Shown: positions 35,246 through 45,930, numbered from the stretch's first letter. The stretch: 64,000 nucleotides of DNA from Pseudomonas entomophila (GCF_023277925.1 NZ_CP063832.1:4577001-4641000), one strand, 5' to 3'. Notes: a model not told the origin generated them from the sequence alone. Numbers and translations are program-made.

Positions 35246-36394
35246 ATGAGCCTTAACATCTTCTGGTTCCTCCCCACCCACGGTGACGGCAAGTACCTGG
35301 GCACCACCGAAGGCGCCCGCGCCGTCGACCACGGTTACCTGAGCCAGATCGCCCAAGCCGCCGATCGTCTTGGGTTCGGCGGCGTGCTGATCCCCACCGG
35401 GCGCTCCTGCGAGGACTCCTGGCTGGTGGCGGCGTCGCTGATCCCGGTGACCGAGCGCCTGAAGTTCCTGGTCGCCCTGCGCCCGGGGATCATTTCGCCG
35501 ACCGTGGCGGCGCGTCAGGCAGCCACCCTGGACCGGCTGTCCAATGGCCGCGCGCTGTTCAATCTGGTGACCGGTGGTGACCCGGACGAACTGGCCGGCG
35601 ACGGCCTGCACCTCAACCACCAGGAGCGCTATGAGGCGTCGGTGGAGTTCACTCGCATCTGGCGCAAGGTGCTCGAAGGCGAAGTGGTTGACTACGATGG
35701 CAAGCACCTCCAGGTGAAGGGCGCCAAGCTGCTCTATCCACCGATCCAGCAACCGCGCCCGCCGCTGTATTTCGGCGGCTCGTCCGACGCCGCCCAGGAC
35801 CTGGCCGCCGAGCAGGTCGAGCTGTACCTGACCTGGGGCGAGCCGCCGGCCGCCGTGGCCGAGAAGATCGCCCAGGTGCGCGAGAAAGCCGCAGCCCTTG
35901 GCCGTGAAGTGCGCTTTGGTATCCGCCTGCATGTCATCGTGCGGGAAACCAACGAAGAGGCTTGGGCCGCCGCCGACAAGCTCATTTCGCACCTGGACGA
36001 CGACACCATCGCCCGCGCGCAGGCTTCGCTGGCGCGTTTCGACTCGGTCGGCCAGCAACGCATGGCCGCCCTGCACGGCGGCAAGCGCGACAAGCTGGAG
36101 GTGGCGCCGAACCTGTGGGCCGGCGTTGGCCTGGTGCGTGGCGGTGCCGGCACCGCGCTGGTGGGCGATGGCCCGACCGTCGCGGCGCGGGTCAACGAGT
36201 ATGCGCAGCTGGGGATCGACACCTTCATCTTCTCCGGTTACCCCCACCTGGAAGAGTCGTACCGTGTCGCCGAGCTGCTGTTCCCGCACCTGGACGTGCA
36301 GCGCCCGGAACAGCCGAAAACCGGTGGCTATGTCAGCCCGTTCGGTGAAATGGTCGCCAACGACATCCTGCCCAAGTCCGTGTCGCAGAGCTGA
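35246..36394 (+). CDS. ssuD: FMNH2-dependent alkanesulfonate monooxygenase SsuD
   Basis: SsuD is a flavin-dependent LLM-superfamily enzyme that cleaves alkanesulfonates to sulfite and an aldehyde using FMNH2 from SsuE. The 382-residue protein has normal family length. Conserved features include [16 protein letters not shown] at the start, [17 protein letters not shown] near residue 53, and [21 protein letters not shown] split near 108-128. GAGGAG precedes ATG 35246. It is followed 11 bp later by ssuC. It acts in the cytoplasm, and the sulfite enters cysteine synthesis. Confidence 0.96.
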   Translation: MSLNIFWFLPTHGDGKYLGTTEGARAVDHGYLSQIAQAADRLGFGGVLIPTGRSCEDSWLVAASLIPVTERLKFLVALRPGIISPTVAARQAATLDRLSNGRALFNLVTGGDPDELAGDGLHLNHQERYEASVEFTRIWRKVLEGEVVDYDGKHLQVKGAKLLYPPIQQPRPPLYFGGSSDAAQDLAAEQVELYLTWGEPPAAVAEKIAQVREKAAALGREVRFGIRLHVIVRETNEEAWAAADKLISHLDDDTIARAQASLARFDSVGQQRMAALHGGKRDKLEVAPNLWAGVGLVRGGAGTALVGDGPTVAARVNEYAQLGIDTFIFSGYPHLEESYRVAELLFPHLDVQRPEQPKTGGYVSPFGEMVANDILPKSVSQS

Positions 36395-36405
36395 GGACCG
36401 AGGCC

Positions 36406-37203
36406 ATGAGTCGTGCATCTTCAAGCACCTGGCCCAAGCGCCTGGCGCCCTGGGCCCTGCCGATACTGCTGGTGGCGGTGTGGCAGCTGGCGGTCAGCGC
36501 TGGCTGGCTGTCGACCCGCATCCTGCCGGCCCCGAGCGCGGTGGTGAGCGCAGGCGTCGAACGGGTGCGCAGCGGCGAAATCTGGACCCACCTGGCCATC
36601 AGTGGCTGGCGTGCCGGCCTTGGTTTTCTCATCGGTGGCAGCCTGGGGCTGTTGCTGGGCTTCATCACCGGCTTGTCGACCTGGGGCGAGCGCCTGCTCG
36701 ACAGCTCGGTGCAGATGATCCGCAACGTGCCGCACCTGGCGCTGATCCCGCTGGTGATCCTGTGGTTCGGTATCGACGAGTCGGCGAAGATCTTCCTGGT
36801 GGCGTTGGGGACGCTGTTCCCCATCTACCTGAACACCTACCACGGCATTCGCAACGTCGACCCGGCACTGGTGGAGATGGCGCGCAGCTACGGGTTGTCG
36901 GGCTTCGCGCTGTTCCGCCAGGTGATTCTGCCGGGTGCGCTGCCGTCGATCCTGGTCGGTGTGCGCTTCGCCCTCGGGTTCATGTGGCTGACGCTGATCG
37001 TCGCCGAGACCATCTCGGCCAACGCCGGCATCGGCTACCTGGCGATGAATGCCCGGGAGTTCCTGCAGACCGACGTGGTGGTGCTGGCCGTCGTCCTGTA
37101 CGCGGTGCTTGGCAAGTGCGCCGACCTGGCCGCCCGTGGCCTGGAACGTGTGTGGCTGCGCTGGCACCCGGCGTACCAGGTGGCGAAGAGGCAGGGCGCA
37201 TGA
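36406..37203 (+). CDS. ssuC: Aliphatic sulfonate ABC permease SsuC
   Basis: The 265-residue inner-membrane permease has six likely spans and the EAA-type coupling loop ([24 protein letters not shown], near residues 155-178). It forms the sulfonate channel with SsuA and SsuB. Its stop codon overlaps the ssuB start. Confidence 0.95.
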   Translation: MSRASSSTWPKRLAPWALPILLVAVWQLAVSAGWLSTRILPAPSAVVSAGVERVRSGEIWTHLAISGWRAGLGFLIGGSLGLLLGFITGLSTWGERLLDSSVQMIRNVPHLALIPLVILWFGIDESAKIFLVALGTLFPIYLNTYHGIRNVDPALVEMARSYGLSGFALFRQVILPGALPSILVGVRFALGFMWLTLIVAETISANAGIGYLAMNAREFLQTDVVVLAVVLYAVLGKCADLAARGLERVWLRWHPAYQVAKRQGA

Positions 37204-38015
37204 TGACCGTGCTCAAGGAACAGCCGCCGCGCCTGCTGCGTGGCATCCCCCTGGCGGCCAACGACCTGCGCCGCACCTTCGGCCAGCGTGAAGTGCTGCG
37301 CGGTGTCGACCTGCACATCCCGGCCGGCCAGTTCGTCGCCATCGTCGGCCGCAGTGGCTGCGGCAAGAGCACCTTGCTGCGCCTGCTGGCCGGGCTCGAC
37401 CAGCCCAGCGGCGGCGAGCTGCTGGCCGGCGCCGCGCCGCTGGCCGAGGCCCGCGAGGACACCCGGCTGATGTTCCAGGATGCGCGCCTGCTGCCCTGGA
37501 AGAAGGTGATCGACAACGTTGGGCTGGGGTTGTCCGGCAACTGGCGGCCCCGCGCCCTGGAGGCGTTGGAAGCGGTCGGCCTGGCCGAGCGCGCCCACGA
37601 ATGGCCGGCGGCCTTGTCCGGTGGCCAGAAACAGCGGGTGGCCCTGGCCCGAGCGTTGATTCACCAGCCGCGCCTGCTGCTGCTGGACGAGCCGCTCGGC
37701 GCGCTGGACGCCCTGACCCGTATCGAGATGCAGCAACTGATCGAGCGCCTGTGGCGCCAGCATGGCTTCACCGTGCTGCTGGTCACCCACGACGTCAGCG
37801 AAGCCGTCGCCGTGGCTGATCGGGTGATCCTGATCGAAGACGGCGCCGTCGGCCTGGACCTGGTCGTCGACCTGCCACGGCCGCGGGTACGTGGTTCGCA
37901 CCGCCTGGCGGCGCTGGAGAGCGAAGTGCTCAACCGTGTCCTGTCGGTCCCGGGCACCCCGCCCGAGCCGGAACCTGTAGCCCCTTTGCCCACGCACCTG
38001 CGTTGGGCCCACTGA
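37203..38015 (+). CDS. ssuB: Aliphatic sulfonate ABC ATPase SsuB
   Basis: The 270-residue ABC ATPase has Walker [24 protein letters not shown] (Q-loop), signature [15 protein letters not shown], Walker [14 protein letters not shown] and switch His in [10 protein letters not shown]. Two in-frame ATG codons (37200 and 37203) are adjacent; I chose the second, which gives [11 protein letters not shown], as in the P. putida protein I remember. The gene overlaps ssuC's stop. It powers sulfonate import. Confidence 0.95.
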   Translation: MTVLKEQPPRLLRGIPLAANDLRRTFGQREVLRGVDLHIPAGQFVAIVGRSGCGKSTLLRLLAGLDQPSGGELLAGAAPLAEAREDTRLMFQDARLLPWKKVIDNVGLGLSGNWRPRALEALEAVGLAERAHEWPAALSGGQKQRVALARALIHQPRLLLLDEPLGALDALTRIEMQQLIERLWRQHGFTVLLVTHDVSEAVAVADRVILIEDGAVGLDLVVDLPRPRVRGSHRLAALESEVLNRVLSVPGTPPEPEPVAPLPTHLRWAH

Positions 38016-38044
38016 ACCCTGAAACCAGCCAAAGGAAGCACGCC

Positions 38045-38260
38045 ATGACCATCAAAGCCATCAACGTTCGCAACCAGTTCAAAGGCACCGTGAAGGAAAT
38101 CCTCGAAGGCCCGGTACTGTCGGAAATCGACGTGCAGACCGCCTCCGGCATCGTCACCTCGGTGATCACTACCCGTTCCGTGAAGGAGCTGGAGTTGCAG
38201 GTGGGCAGCGAAGTGATCGCCTTCGTCAAATCGACCGAGGTGTCCATCGCCAAGCTCTGA
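38045..38260 (+). CDS. ssuF: SsuF, small molybdopterin-binding (TOBE/Mop) protein
   Basis: The 71-residue protein is a single Mop/TOBE domain: MTIKAINVRNQFKGTVKEI, then GIVTSVITTRSVKELELQVG. Such domains bind molybdate or similar oxyanions. In P. putida ssuF closes the ssuEADCBF operon and was reported to be needed for sulfonate use; its biochemical role is not settled. ATG 38045 follows AAAGGAAG. A REP element follows the stop. Confidence 0.92.
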   Translation: MTIKAINVRNQFKGTVKEILEGPVLSEIDVQTASGIVTSVITTRSVKELELQVGSEVIAFVKSTEVSIAKL

Positions 38261-38276
38261 TGCCGTGCACGGTGCT

Positions 38277-38361
38277 TGTAGAAGCGGCTTCAGCCGCGAT
38301 CACCCGCAAAGCGGGTGCCTGACACCGCGGTGCTTGCATCGCGGCTGAAGCCGCTCCTACA
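38277..38361. repeat. REP-type palindrome between convergent ssuF and the TetR gene
   Basis: TGTAGAAGCGGCTTCAGCCG and CGGCTGAAGCCGCTCCTACA are inverted arms; the middle holds CACCCGC-AAA-GCGGGTG. Confidence 0.85.
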
Positions 38362-38376
38362 GGTGTTGTGCCAGGT

Positions 38377-39009
38377 TCAGGCTGGGCGCTTGGCCAGATA
38401 AGGCGGCAAGTAAAGCCCCAGGTAAGCCTCGAACACCCGCATCCCTTCCTCCGCCATGCGCGGGGTGATCTGCTCGTGCAACTGCATCGAGCGGGCATAC
38501 ACCCGGTCGCTCAGCTCCATCGCCAACGCGAACACATCCACCTCCTTCGGCATCGCCGGCAACTGGAAATGCCGGTCGAACAGCCGGTGCATCAGCTCGC
38601 CCAGCTCCAGGTCGTGCTGGCGGTCGGCTTGCACCACTTCACTCAGCCCATGCTGGGCCAGGATCAGCTGGCGCGCCGCGGTGTCCTCGTTGTAGATGTC
38701 GAGCATACGCTGCTCGATCAGCCGCGACAGGCCGTGCCAGGTGCTGAACGCGGCGCTGTCGATCGGTGCGCTCAAGGCCTCGCGGAAAGCCCGGTGTACA
38801 TCGGCGGTCAGGGCTTCGAGCAACGCCGGGACGCTGGCGAAGAAGTGATACACCGACGACGGCGGGATCTGCGCCCGTTCCGCGACGCTGTAGATCGACA
38901 GCGCCGCCACGCCTTGATTGGCCAGCAGTTCGCGTGCGGCAGCCAGGATCGCTTCGATCCTGGCCTGGCTGCTGGCGCGTGGCTTGCGCGGGGTGGTGGT
39001 GCGGTTCAT
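38377..39009 (-). CDS. TetR-family transcriptional regulator
   Basis: A 210-residue TetR-type regulator. The DNA-binding helix-turn-helix is at residues about 16-62 (ILAAARELLANQGVAALSIY, IPPSSVYHFFASVPALLEAL). The ligand domain is not recognisable to me. Its ATG (39007-39009) overlaps the gshA stop by 1 bp, so it is translated from the gshA transcript. It might control gshA or the convergent ssu operon, but no operator was identified. Confidence 0.85.
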   Translation of the reverse strand: MNRTTTPRKPRASSQARIEAILAAARELLANQGVAALSIYSVAERAQIPPSSVYHFFASVPALLEALTADVHRAFREALSAPIDSAAFSTWHGLSRLIEQRMLDIYNEDTAARQLILAQHGLSEVVQADRQHDLELGELMHRLFDRHFQLPAMPKEVDVFALAMELSDRVYARSMQLHEQITPRMAEEGMRVFEAYLGLYLPPYLAKRPA

Positions 39010-40586
39010 CAGTTGCTGATTGCCAGGATGCTGGCCTGGTAGGCGCCGACGAACAGGTCGAAGTCGCCGACTTCCTGCTGTTCCAGGCGCGACTGCTCGG
39101 CCAGGGATTCGCGGGCGAGGGTCTCGAAGGCTTGCTGGCGTTCGGCGGGCAGCGGCTGCTCGCGGAAGGTCGCGGCATGCAGGCGGCTCTGGCGCAGGGA
39201 GAACTGGACGAAGGTCTCCTTATGCTCGGTCATGCGCGCCAGCACCAGGGCCGATGGCGTCAGCTCTGGGTCGTTGACCTTGGCCTGCTGCATTTCCAGG
39301 GCCTTGGCGTGGGCATTGCCGCCGTGGGCGCTGTCGAGCAGGTCGGCCAACTGGCCGATACGTTCGATCAGCTCGCTGGCCCAGGCCTTCAGCGCTATCG
39401 GCTGGCCGTCACGGCGCAGCTCCAGGCCAGGGCGGCGGCCTTCCTTGACCACGGTGAGGAAGTTGTCGGTGCACTGGCCGCACTCGCCGTTGTCCAGCTG
39501 CGGGCTTTCTTCCAGCGCGCAGAACAGCAGGAAGGCGTCGAGGAAGCGCGCCTCGGGCAGGTCGATGCCCACCGGCAGGAACGGGTTGATGTCCAGGCAG
39601 CGCACTTCCACGTATTGCACGCCACGGGACATCAGGGCCTGAATCGGCCGCTCGCCGGTGTAGGTTACGCGCTTGGGGCGGATGTTCGAGTAGTACTCGT
39701 TCTCGATTTGCAGGATGTTGGTGTTCAGCTGTACCCACTCGCCATCCTTGTGCGTGCCCACTTCGACGTACGGCGGGTAGGGCGTGCCCACCGCCTTGCG
39801 CAGGCTGTCGGTGTAGCTGGCCAGGTTGTTGTAGCAGGGCGTCAGGCCCGCCTGGGCGTTGCTCTGGTAGCCCAGGTCACTCATGCGCAGGCTGGTGGCA
39901 TAGGGCAGGTAGAGCGTCTGTTCATCCAGCTCTTCGAGCTGGTGCGGGCGGCCGCGCAGGAAGCCTTTGTCCAGGGTTGGAGAAGCACCGAACAGGTACA
40001 TCAGCAGCCAGCTGTAGCGGCGGAAGTTGCGGATCAGCGCGATGTAGGCCGAGGACTGGTAGTCGCGGTCGCTCTGCTCGCCGCCTTCGGCGTCGCGCAG
40101 CAGCGGCCACAGCGCCTCGGGCAGGGAGAAGTTGTAGTGGATGCCGGCGATGCACTGCATGGTGCGGCCGTAACGCAGGGCCAGGCCCTTGCGGTAGACG
40201 TGCTTGAGCTTGCCGATGTTCGAGGTGCCGTACTCGGCGATCGGGATGTCGTCTTCAGCCGGCAGCGCGCAGGGCATCGACGGGCTCCACAGGTATTCGC
40301 CACCCAGCTTGGTGTAGACGAACCGGTGGATCTCCTCGAGGCTGTCGAGCACCTTGGCAGGGTCCGCCAGGGCCGGGGTGATGAACTCCAGCAGCGACTC
40401 GGAGTAGTCGGTGGTGATCTGCTCGTTGGTCAGCGCCGAACCCAGGGCTTCGGGGTGCGGGGTCTGGGCCAGGCGACCATCGTCGGTCACGCGCAGGCAT
40501 TCGCGCTCAATGCCGTGCAGGCACTGCTTGAGCAGGTCGAGGTTCGCGCCGAGCAGGCTCAGGCGGCGGTTGAGGAGGTCGCTCAA
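39009..40586 (-). CDS. gshA: Glutamate-cysteine ligase GshA
   Basis: GshA joins glutamate and cysteine, the first and limiting step of glutathione synthesis. The protein has 525 residues from a TTG at 40586, which follows GAAGGAATCCATC; a GTG at 40601 would overlap that ribosome site and lacks its own. Recognisable family segments are [12 protein letters not shown] near residue 22, LLEFITPAL, the SPSMPCALP stretch and [19 protein letters not shown]. This is the gamma-proteobacterial class 1 type. The downstream TetR gene overlaps its stop. Confidence 0.95.
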   Translation of the reverse strand: MSDLLNRRLSLLGANLDLLKQCLHGIERECLRVTDDGRLAQTPHPEALGSALTNEQITTDYSESLLEFITPALADPAKVLDSLEEIHRFVYTKLGGEYLWSPSMPCALPAEDDIPIAEYGTSNIGKLKHVYRKGLALRYGRTMQCIAGIHYNFSLPEALWPLLRDAEGGEQSDRDYQSSAYIALIRNFRRYSWLLMYLFGASPTLDKGFLRGRPHQLEELDEQTLYLPYATSLRMSDLGYQSNAQAGLTPCYNNLASYTDSLRKAVGTPYPPYVEVGTHKDGEWVQLNTNILQIENEYYSNIRPKRVTYTGERPIQALMSRGVQYVEVRCLDINPFLPVGIDLPEARFLDAFLLFCALEESPQLDNGECGQCTDNFLTVVKEGRRPGLELRRDGQPIALKAWASELIERIGQLADLLDSAHGGNAHAKALEMQQAKVNDPELTPSALVLARMTEHKETFVQFSLRQSRLHAATFREQPLPAERQQAFETLARESLAEQSRLEQQEVGDFDLFVGAYQASILAISN

Positions 40587-40717
40587 GATGGATTCCTTCA
40601 CGCGTCAGTCGGCCCAATATGGGGGTAGAGGTGACGGTCTACAAGGGTAGTGGGGAAAGGAACTGGCGTTGTCGCCTGGTTTTCGCGGTTCCGGCTAGGC
40701 TCAGCGTCGGTTCTGCG

Positions 40718-40782
40718 CCCTTTCGCCGGCAAGGCCGGCTCCCACCAGGATGGTTTAGGGGCCGGCCTTGCCGGCGAAAGGG
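40718..40782. repeat. REP-type palindrome upstream of gshA
   Basis: CCCTTTCGCCGGCAAGGCCG and CGGCCTTGCCGGCGAAAGGG are exact inverted arms in the 237-bp gap between gshA and the thioesterase gene. Confidence 0.85.
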
Positions 40783-40823
40783 AACATAGGCTGACGAAAA
40801 TACCGCAGATATAGCTACATCAG

Positions 40824-41207
40824 CTAGAGAACCGCGAAGGTTCCCTGTGCCTTGGCCACCAGTTTGTCGCCCTGAAGCACGTCGGCGTCGACCACCAGCG
40901 TGCGTCGCCCGGCGTGCAGCACACGGGCGGTACACACGACCTCGCCTTCACTGACGGCGCGCAGGTAGTTGATCTTGCACTCAATGGTCACGCTCTGTTG
41001 GTCGAAGCCATGGCTGGCCGAGCAGGCCAGGCCCATGGTGATGTCCACCAGGCTGAAGATCGCCCCGCCGTGCAGCTTCTGCCCGCGGTTGCGCAGGTGC
41101 GGCTCCAGTGCCAGGGCCACCTCGGCCACGCCCGTGTCCAGGCGTTGCAGGCGGCAGCCCAGGAGCTGACTGAAGGCGCTTTCGACATATTGCGGCGCGA
41201 TGTCCAT
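40824..41207 (-). CDS. PaaI-type hotdog thioesterase
   Basis: The 127-residue single-hotdog protein fits the PaaI-like acyl-CoA thioesterase group: RNRGQKLHGGAIFSLVDITM contains the usual HGG and the catalytic acidic residue on the next helix. It likely hydrolyses an acyl- or aryl-CoA. The ATG at 41207 overlaps the tex stop (TGATG); a GTG one codon earlier is possible. It is therefore coupled to tex. Substrate unknown. Confidence 0.85.
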   Translation of the reverse strand: MDIAPQYVESAFSQLLGCRLQRLDTGVAEVALALEPHLRNRGQKLHGGAIFSLVDITMGLACSASHGFDQQSVTIECKINYLRAVSEGEVVCTARVLHAGRRTLVVDADVLQGDKLVAKAQGTFAVL

Positions 41208-43534
41208 CACTTCTTCTTCAATTGCTTGGCGTTGGCGAACAGTGCCGCCATGGCGTTGTTGGCCGGTGCCGCAGCGGTGGTTTCGCGTGGGCGTGGCGCC
41301 TGTTGCTGGCGGTTGCCGCCATTGCCACCCCGGTTACCGCCACGGTTGCCCTCGACCTTCTCGCCTGGGGTGTCGCTCATGCGCATGGACAGGCCGACGC
41401 GCTTGCGCGGGATGTCCACTTCCATGACCTTGACCTTGACCACGTCGCCGGCCTTGACCGCTTCACGCGGATCTTTGACGAACTTCTCCGACAGCGCCGA
41501 GATGTGCACCAGGCCATCCTGGTGCACACCGATGTCGACGAAGGCGCCGAAGTTGGTGACGTTGGTCACCACGCCTTCGAGGATCATGCCCGGCTCCAGG
41601 TCCTTGAGGTCCTCGACGCCGTCCTGGAAGGTGGCGGTCTTGAACTCGGGGCGCGGGTCGCGGCCAGGCTTGTCCAGCTCCTGGAGGATGTCGGTGACGG
41701 TTGGCAGGCCGAAGCTTTCGTCGGTGAACTTCTTCGGGTCCAGGCGCTTGAGGAAGCTGCTGTCGCCGATCAGCGAACGGATGTCGCGGTCGGTGTCGGC
41801 GGCGATGCGCTGTACCAGCGGGTAGGCCTCCGGGTGCACCGCCGAGGCGTCCAGCGGGTTGTCGCCATTCATCACGCGCAGGAAGCCGGCGGCCTGTTCG
41901 AAGGTCTTCTCGCCCAGGCGGCTGACCTTCTTCAGCGCCGCGCGGGTGGTGAACGGGCCGTTGGCGTCGCGGTGGGCGACGATGTTCTGCGCCAGCGTGG
42001 CGTTGAGGCCGGAGATGCGCGTCAGCAGCGCCACCGAGGCGGTGTTGACGTCCACGCCCACGGCGTTCACGCAGTCCTCGACCACAGCGTCCAGGCCACG
42101 GGCCAGCTTCACCTGCGACACATCGTGCTGGTACTGGCCGACACCGATGGATTTCGGGTCGATCTTCACCAGTTCCGCCAGTGGGTCCTGCAGGCGGCGG
42201 GCGATGGACACCGCGCCACGGATCGACACATCCAGGTCAGGGAACTCGCGGGCAGCCAGCTCCGACGCCGAGTACACCGAGGCGCCGGCCTCGGAGACCA
42301 TGATCTTGGTGATCTTCAGGGCTGGGTATTTCTTGACCAACTCGGCCACCAGCTTGTCGCTTTCGCGGCTGGCGGTGCCGTTGCCGATGGCGATCAGCTC
42401 GACCGAGTGCTTGGCGCACAGCGCGGCCATGATGGAAATCGTGCGGTCCCAGTCGTTCTTCGGCGCGTGTGGGTAGACCGTGGTGTGGTCCAGCAGCTTG
42501 CCGGTGGCGTCGACCACGGCGATCTTGCAGCCAGTGCGCAGGCCCGGGTCGAAGCCAAGCGTTGCGCGCGGGCCGGCCGGGGCTGCCAGCAGCAGGTCGT
42601 GCAGGTTATGGGCGAAGACGTTGATGGCCTCGCCTTCGGCGTTGTCGCGCAGCTCGCCAAACAAGTCGGTTTCCAGGTGGGTATACAGCTTGACCTTCCA
42701 GGTCCAGCGCACCACCTCGCCCAGCCACTTGTCGGCCGGGCGGTTGCGGTTCTCGATGCCGACATGGTTGCCGATCATCAGCTCGCACGGGTGCAGGGTG
42801 CCCGGCAGCTCCTCGCCGACCTTGAGCGAGGCGCTCAGCACGCCTTCGTTACGCCCGCGGAAGATTGCCAGGGCACGGTGCGATGGCGCGGTGCGCAGCA
42901 GTTCATCATGGGCGAAGTAGTCGCGGAACTTGGCGCCTTCCTCTTCCTTGCCGGCCACAACGCGGGCGGTCAGCACCGCTTCCTGCTTGAGGAAGTTGCG
43001 CAGCTTGTCGAGCAGGGCGGCGTCTTCGGCGAAGCGCTCCATGAGGATGTACTTGGCGCCTTCCAGGGCGGCCTTGACGTCGGCCACGCCTTTCTCGGCG
43101 TCGACGAAGCGCGCGGCTTCGCTTTCCGGGTTCAGTTGCGGGTCGTTGAACAGACCGTCGGCCAGATCGCCCAGGCCGGCTTCCAGGGCGATCTGGCCCT
43201 TGGTGCGGCGCTTCTGCTTGTACGGCAGGTACAGGTCTTCGAGGCGGGTCTTGGTGTCGGCCAGCTTGATCTCGCGGGCCAGCTCCGGGGTCAGCTTGCC
43301 TTGCTCCTCGATGCTGGCCAGGATGCTGGCGCGGCGCTCGTCGAGTTCACGCAGGTAGCGCAGGCGCTCTTCCAGGTGGCGCAGTTGGGTGTCGTCCAGG
43401 CTGCCGGTCACTTCCTTGCGGTAACGGGCGATGAAGGGCACGGTCGAGCCTTCGTCCAACAGGCCCACGGCCGCTTCGACCTGTTGCGGGCGCACGCCCA
43501 GTTCCTCGGCGATACGGCTGTTGATGCTGTCCAT
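41207..43534 (-). CDS. tex: RNA-binding transcription accessory protein Tex
   Basis: Tex is a 775-residue nucleic-acid-binding protein involved in transcription and expression control. The start at 43534 ([15 protein letters not shown]) is the conserved N-terminus; the open frame upstream holds the promoter. Domains in order: Tex N-terminal helices (1-200), YqgF-like nuclease fold (about 325-450, [17 protein letters not shown]), helix-hairpin-helix segments (about 495-565), and an S1 RNA-binding domain (about 645-715, [20 protein letters not shown]). The C-terminal 55 residues are Gly/Asn/Arg-rich and probably disordered. The thioesterase gene overlaps its stop. Confidence 0.96.
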   Translation of the reverse strand: MDSINSRIAEELGVRPQQVEAAVGLLDEGSTVPFIARYRKEVTGSLDDTQLRHLEERLRYLRELDERRASILASIEEQGKLTPELAREIKLADTKTRLEDLYLPYKQKRRTKGQIALEAGLGDLADGLFNDPQLNPESEAARFVDAEKGVADVKAALEGAKYILMERFAEDAALLDKLRNFLKQEAVLTARVVAGKEEEGAKFRDYFAHDELLRTAPSHRALAIFRGRNEGVLSASLKVGEELPGTLHPCELMIGNHVGIENRNRPADKWLGEVVRWTWKVKLYTHLETDLFGELRDNAEGEAINVFAHNLHDLLLAAPAGPRATLGFDPGLRTGCKIAVVDATGKLLDHTTVYPHAPKNDWDRTISIMAALCAKHSVELIAIGNGTASRESDKLVAELVKKYPALKITKIMVSEAGASVYSASELAAREFPDLDVSIRGAVSIARRLQDPLAELVKIDPKSIGVGQYQHDVSQVKLARGLDAVVEDCVNAVGVDVNTASVALLTRISGLNATLAQNIVAHRDANGPFTTRAALKKVSRLGEKTFEQAAGFLRVMNGDNPLDASAVHPEAYPLVQRIAADTDRDIRSLIGDSSFLKRLDPKKFTDESFGLPTVTDILQELDKPGRDPRPEFKTATFQDGVEDLKDLEPGMILEGVVTNVTNFGAFVDIGVHQDGLVHISALSEKFVKDPREAVKAGDVVKVKVMEVDIPRKRVGLSMRMSDTPGEKVEGNRGGNRGGNGGNRQQQAPRPRETTAAAPANNAMAALFANAKQLKKK

Positions 43535-43612
43535 GAAAACCACCTGACAAATAGTGAATGCTAGGCCGCGGGGTGGGCGCTCAGGCCCGGCGGCGCTGGG
43601 TGAAAGCCGCGC

Positions 43613-43618
43613 ATTATA
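43613..43618 (-). promoter_or_regulatory. Probable -10 element for tex
   Basis: On the minus strand the sequence reads GGGTATAATGCGC, 79 bp before the tex ATG. No consensus -35 is evident at normal spacing, so this rests on the -10. Confidence 0.4.
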
Positions 43619-43764
43619 CCCATCGCGCCGAGCTTGCGGTGATGGCGCGGCGCCAGCCGACAATGGGTCGACAGTGGCATGCCGGGAAAAATCTGCTAAC
43701 AATGCACACGGCACGCGCTGCAATGGCTACGCCATAATGCGCGGCGATATCAGAGGAGACATTC

Positions 43765-44505
43765 ATGACCAGCACCGCAAACGCCGTAGAAGGCGACAAG
43801 ATTCTCATCGTCGACGACGACCCGGGCCTGAGCAGCCTGCTGGACCGTTTCTTCACCAGCAAGGGCTTCCGTGTCCGCACCGTACCGAACGTCGAACAGA
43901 TGGACCGCCTGCTGGCTCGTGAAGTGTTCAACCTGGTAGTGCTCGACCTGATGCTGCCGGGCGAGGACGGCCTGTCCGCCTGCAAGCGCCTGCGCGCGTC
44001 GAACAACCAGATCCCGATCATCATGCTCACCGCCAAGGGCGATGAGCTCAGCCGTATCAAGGGCCTGGAGCTGGGCGCCGACGACTATCTGGCCAAACCG
44101 TTCAACCCCGACGAACTGGTGGCCCGGGTCAAGGCCGTGCTGCGCCGCCAGGCCCCGAGCGTGCCGGGTGCCCCTGGCAGCGAGGAAGAGACCGTCACCT
44201 TCGGCGACTACGAGCTGTCGCTGGCCACCCGCGAACTCAAGCGCGGCGAAGAGACGCACATGCTCACCACAGGTGAGTTCGCCGTGCTCAAGGCCCTGGT
44301 GATGCATGCCCGCGAGCCGCTGACCCGCGACAAGCTGATGAACCTGGCCCGTGGTCGCGAGTGGGACGCCCTGGAGCGCTCCATCGACGTGCAGATCTCG
44401 CGGCTGCGCCGGATGATCGAGCCTGACCCGTCCAAGCCCCGCTACATCCAGACCGTATGGGGTGTGGGCTACGTCTTCGTGCCGGACGGAAACGCCGGCA
44501 AATGA
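43765..44505 (+). CDS. ompR: Response regulator OmpR
   Basis: The 246-residue protein has a receiver domain with the phosphorylated Asp61 (VVLDLMLPGEDGL) and a winged-helix output domain (about 145-240, ending RYIQTVWGVGYVFVPDG). It pairs with EnvZ to control porin and osmotic-response genes. GAGGAG precedes ATG 43765. A strong terminator-like hairpin separates it from envZ, which starts 95 bp later. Confidence 0.97.
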   Translation: MTSTANAVEGDKILIVDDDPGLSSLLDRFFTSKGFRVRTVPNVEQMDRLLAREVFNLVVLDLMLPGEDGLSACKRLRASNNQIPIIMLTAKGDELSRIKGLELGADDYLAKPFNPDELVARVKAVLRRQAPSVPGAPGSEEETVTFGDYELSLATRELKRGEETHMLTTGEFAVLKALVMHAREPLTRDKLMNLARGREWDALERSIDVQISRLRRMIEPDPSKPRYIQTVWGVGYVFVPDGNAGK

Positions 44506-44529
44506 GCCTGCCGGCTCGTCCGGGTGCAG

Positions 44530-44559
44530 CAGGGCGACTCATGCGAGTCGCCCTGTTTT
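44530..44559 (+). terminator. Perfect 11-bp terminator-like hairpin between ompR and envZ
   Basis: CAGGGCGACTC-ATGC-GAGTCGCCCTG followed by TTTT lies 25 bp past the ompR stop and 40 bp before the envZ ATG. It probably terminates part of the ompR transcripts. Confidence 0.75.
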
Positions 44560-44599
44560 CGTCTGTGGCGCCCGGCCTTTTCAGCACAGTAGTTGATCG

Positions 44600-45913
44600 A
44601 TGAAAACCCCTCTCTGGTTCCCGCAAAGCTTCTTCGCCCGCACCTTGTGGCTGGTGCTGATCGTCGTGCTGTTTTCCAAGGCACTGACGCTGGTGTACCT
44701 GCTGATGAACGAGGACGTGCTGGTCGACCGCCAGTACAGCCACGGCGTAGCACTGACGTTACGCGCCTATTGGGCGGCGGATGAAGAGAACCGCGACAAG
44801 ATCGCCGAGGCCGCAGGCCTGATCCGGGTCACCGGTTCCGGTGTGCCGGAGGGCGAGCAGCACTGGCCCTACAGCGAGATCTACCAGCGCCAGATGCAGG
44901 CGGAACTGGGCGAGGACACCGAAGTGCGCCTGCGCATCCACGCGCCGCCCGCGCTTTGGGTGAATGCCCCGAGCCTGGGCCCCGGCTGGCTCAAGGTGCC
45001 GCTGTACCCACACCCGCTGCGCGGGCAGAAGATCTGGAACGTGCTCGGCTGGTTCCTGGCCATCGGCCTGTTGTCCACGGCCTCGGCCTGGATCTTCGTG
45101 CGCCAGCTCAACCAGCCGCTCAAACGCCTGGTGTTCGCCGCCCGCCAACTGGGCCAGGGGCGCAGCGTGCGCCTGCCCATCAGCGATACTCCCAGCGAGA
45201 TGACCGAGGTGTACCGCGCCTTCAACCAGATGGCCGAGGACGTCGAACAGGCCGGGCGTGAACGTGAACTGATGCTTGCCGGGGTCTCCCATGACCTGCG
45301 CACACCGCTTACAAGGTTGCGCTTGTCGCTGTCGCTGATGGGCAACGAAAGCGACCTCAGCGACGATATGGTCCGCGATATCGAGGACATGGACGCGATT
45401 CTCGACCAGTTCCTGGCCTTCATTCGTGACGGGCGCGACGAGCCGGTGGAGGAGGTCGACCTGAACGACCTGATCTACGAGGTGGTGGCGCCCTACAACC
45501 AGCACAAGGAGCAGGTGCGCCTGTGCCTGGAGCCGATCCCGCCCTTCCCGCTGCGGCGGGTGTCGCTCAAGCGCATGCTCGGCAACCTGATCGGCAATGC
45601 CTTGCACCACGCCGGCAAGGGCGTCGAGGTGGCGGCCTATGTATCGGGCGATCAAAGCGCCCCTTATGTGGTGCTCAGCGTGCTGGACCGTGGCACGGGG
45701 ATCGACGAATCGGAGCTGGAGACCATCTTCAACCCGTTCATTCGGGGTGATCGGGCGCGAGGCGGCAAGGGCACCGGGCTGGGGTTGGCGATCGTCAAAC
45801 GGATTGCCGCTCAGCATGGCGGCAATGTTGAGTTGCGCAACCGCTCCGGTGGCGGGATCGAGGCGCGGGTGAGGTTGCCGCTGGGGCTGTTGCTGCCGCG
45901 TAACGCCGTGTAA
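44600..45913 (+). CDS. envZ: Osmosensor histidine kinase EnvZ
   Basis: The 437-residue inner-membrane kinase has two transmembrane spans (about residues 12-34 and 148-170), a periplasmic loop between them, a HAMP domain (about 170-220), the phosphorylated His231 in GVSHDLRTPLTRLRLS, and a catalytic ATPase domain with N-box GNLIGNALHHA, G1 LDRGTGID and G2 GKGTGLGLAIV. It phosphorylates and dephosphorylates OmpR. It follows ompR after a hairpin and is followed by a REP element. Confidence 0.96.
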   Translation: MKTPLWFPQSFFARTLWLVLIVVLFSKALTLVYLLMNEDVLVDRQYSHGVALTLRAYWAADEENRDKIAEAAGLIRVTGSGVPEGEQHWPYSEIYQRQMQAELGEDTEVRLRIHAPPALWVNAPSLGPGWLKVPLYPHPLRGQKIWNVLGWFLAIGLLSTASAWIFVRQLNQPLKRLVFAARQLGQGRSVRLPISDTPSEMTEVYRAFNQMAEDVEQAGRERELMLAGVSHDLRTPLTRLRLSLSLMGNESDLSDDMVRDIEDMDAILDQFLAFIRDGRDEPVEEVDLNDLIYEVVAPYNQHKEQVRLCLEPIPPFPLRRVSLKRMLGNLIGNALHHAGKGVEVAAYVSGDQSAPYVVLSVLDRGTGIDESELETIFNPFIRGDRARGGKGTGLGLAIVKRIAAQHGGNVELRNRSGGGIEARVRLPLGLLLPRNAV

Positions 45914-45930
45914 TGACAAGCCCAAGCTCT

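Noticed and set aside
35898..37199. Upstream extension of the ssuB frame through ssuD and ssuC
   Set aside because: The extension overlaps two intact genes and is not ABC-like; ssuB begins at 37200-37203.
30586..38361. Dispersed inverted repeats as possible insertion sequences or a CRISPR array
   Set aside because: They are 50-100 bp palindromic REP-type elements in intergenic gaps, without transposase genes or regular spacers.
41222..43564. 780-residue open frame antisense to tex
   Set aside because: Same shadow effect; tex is fully conserved on the minus strand.
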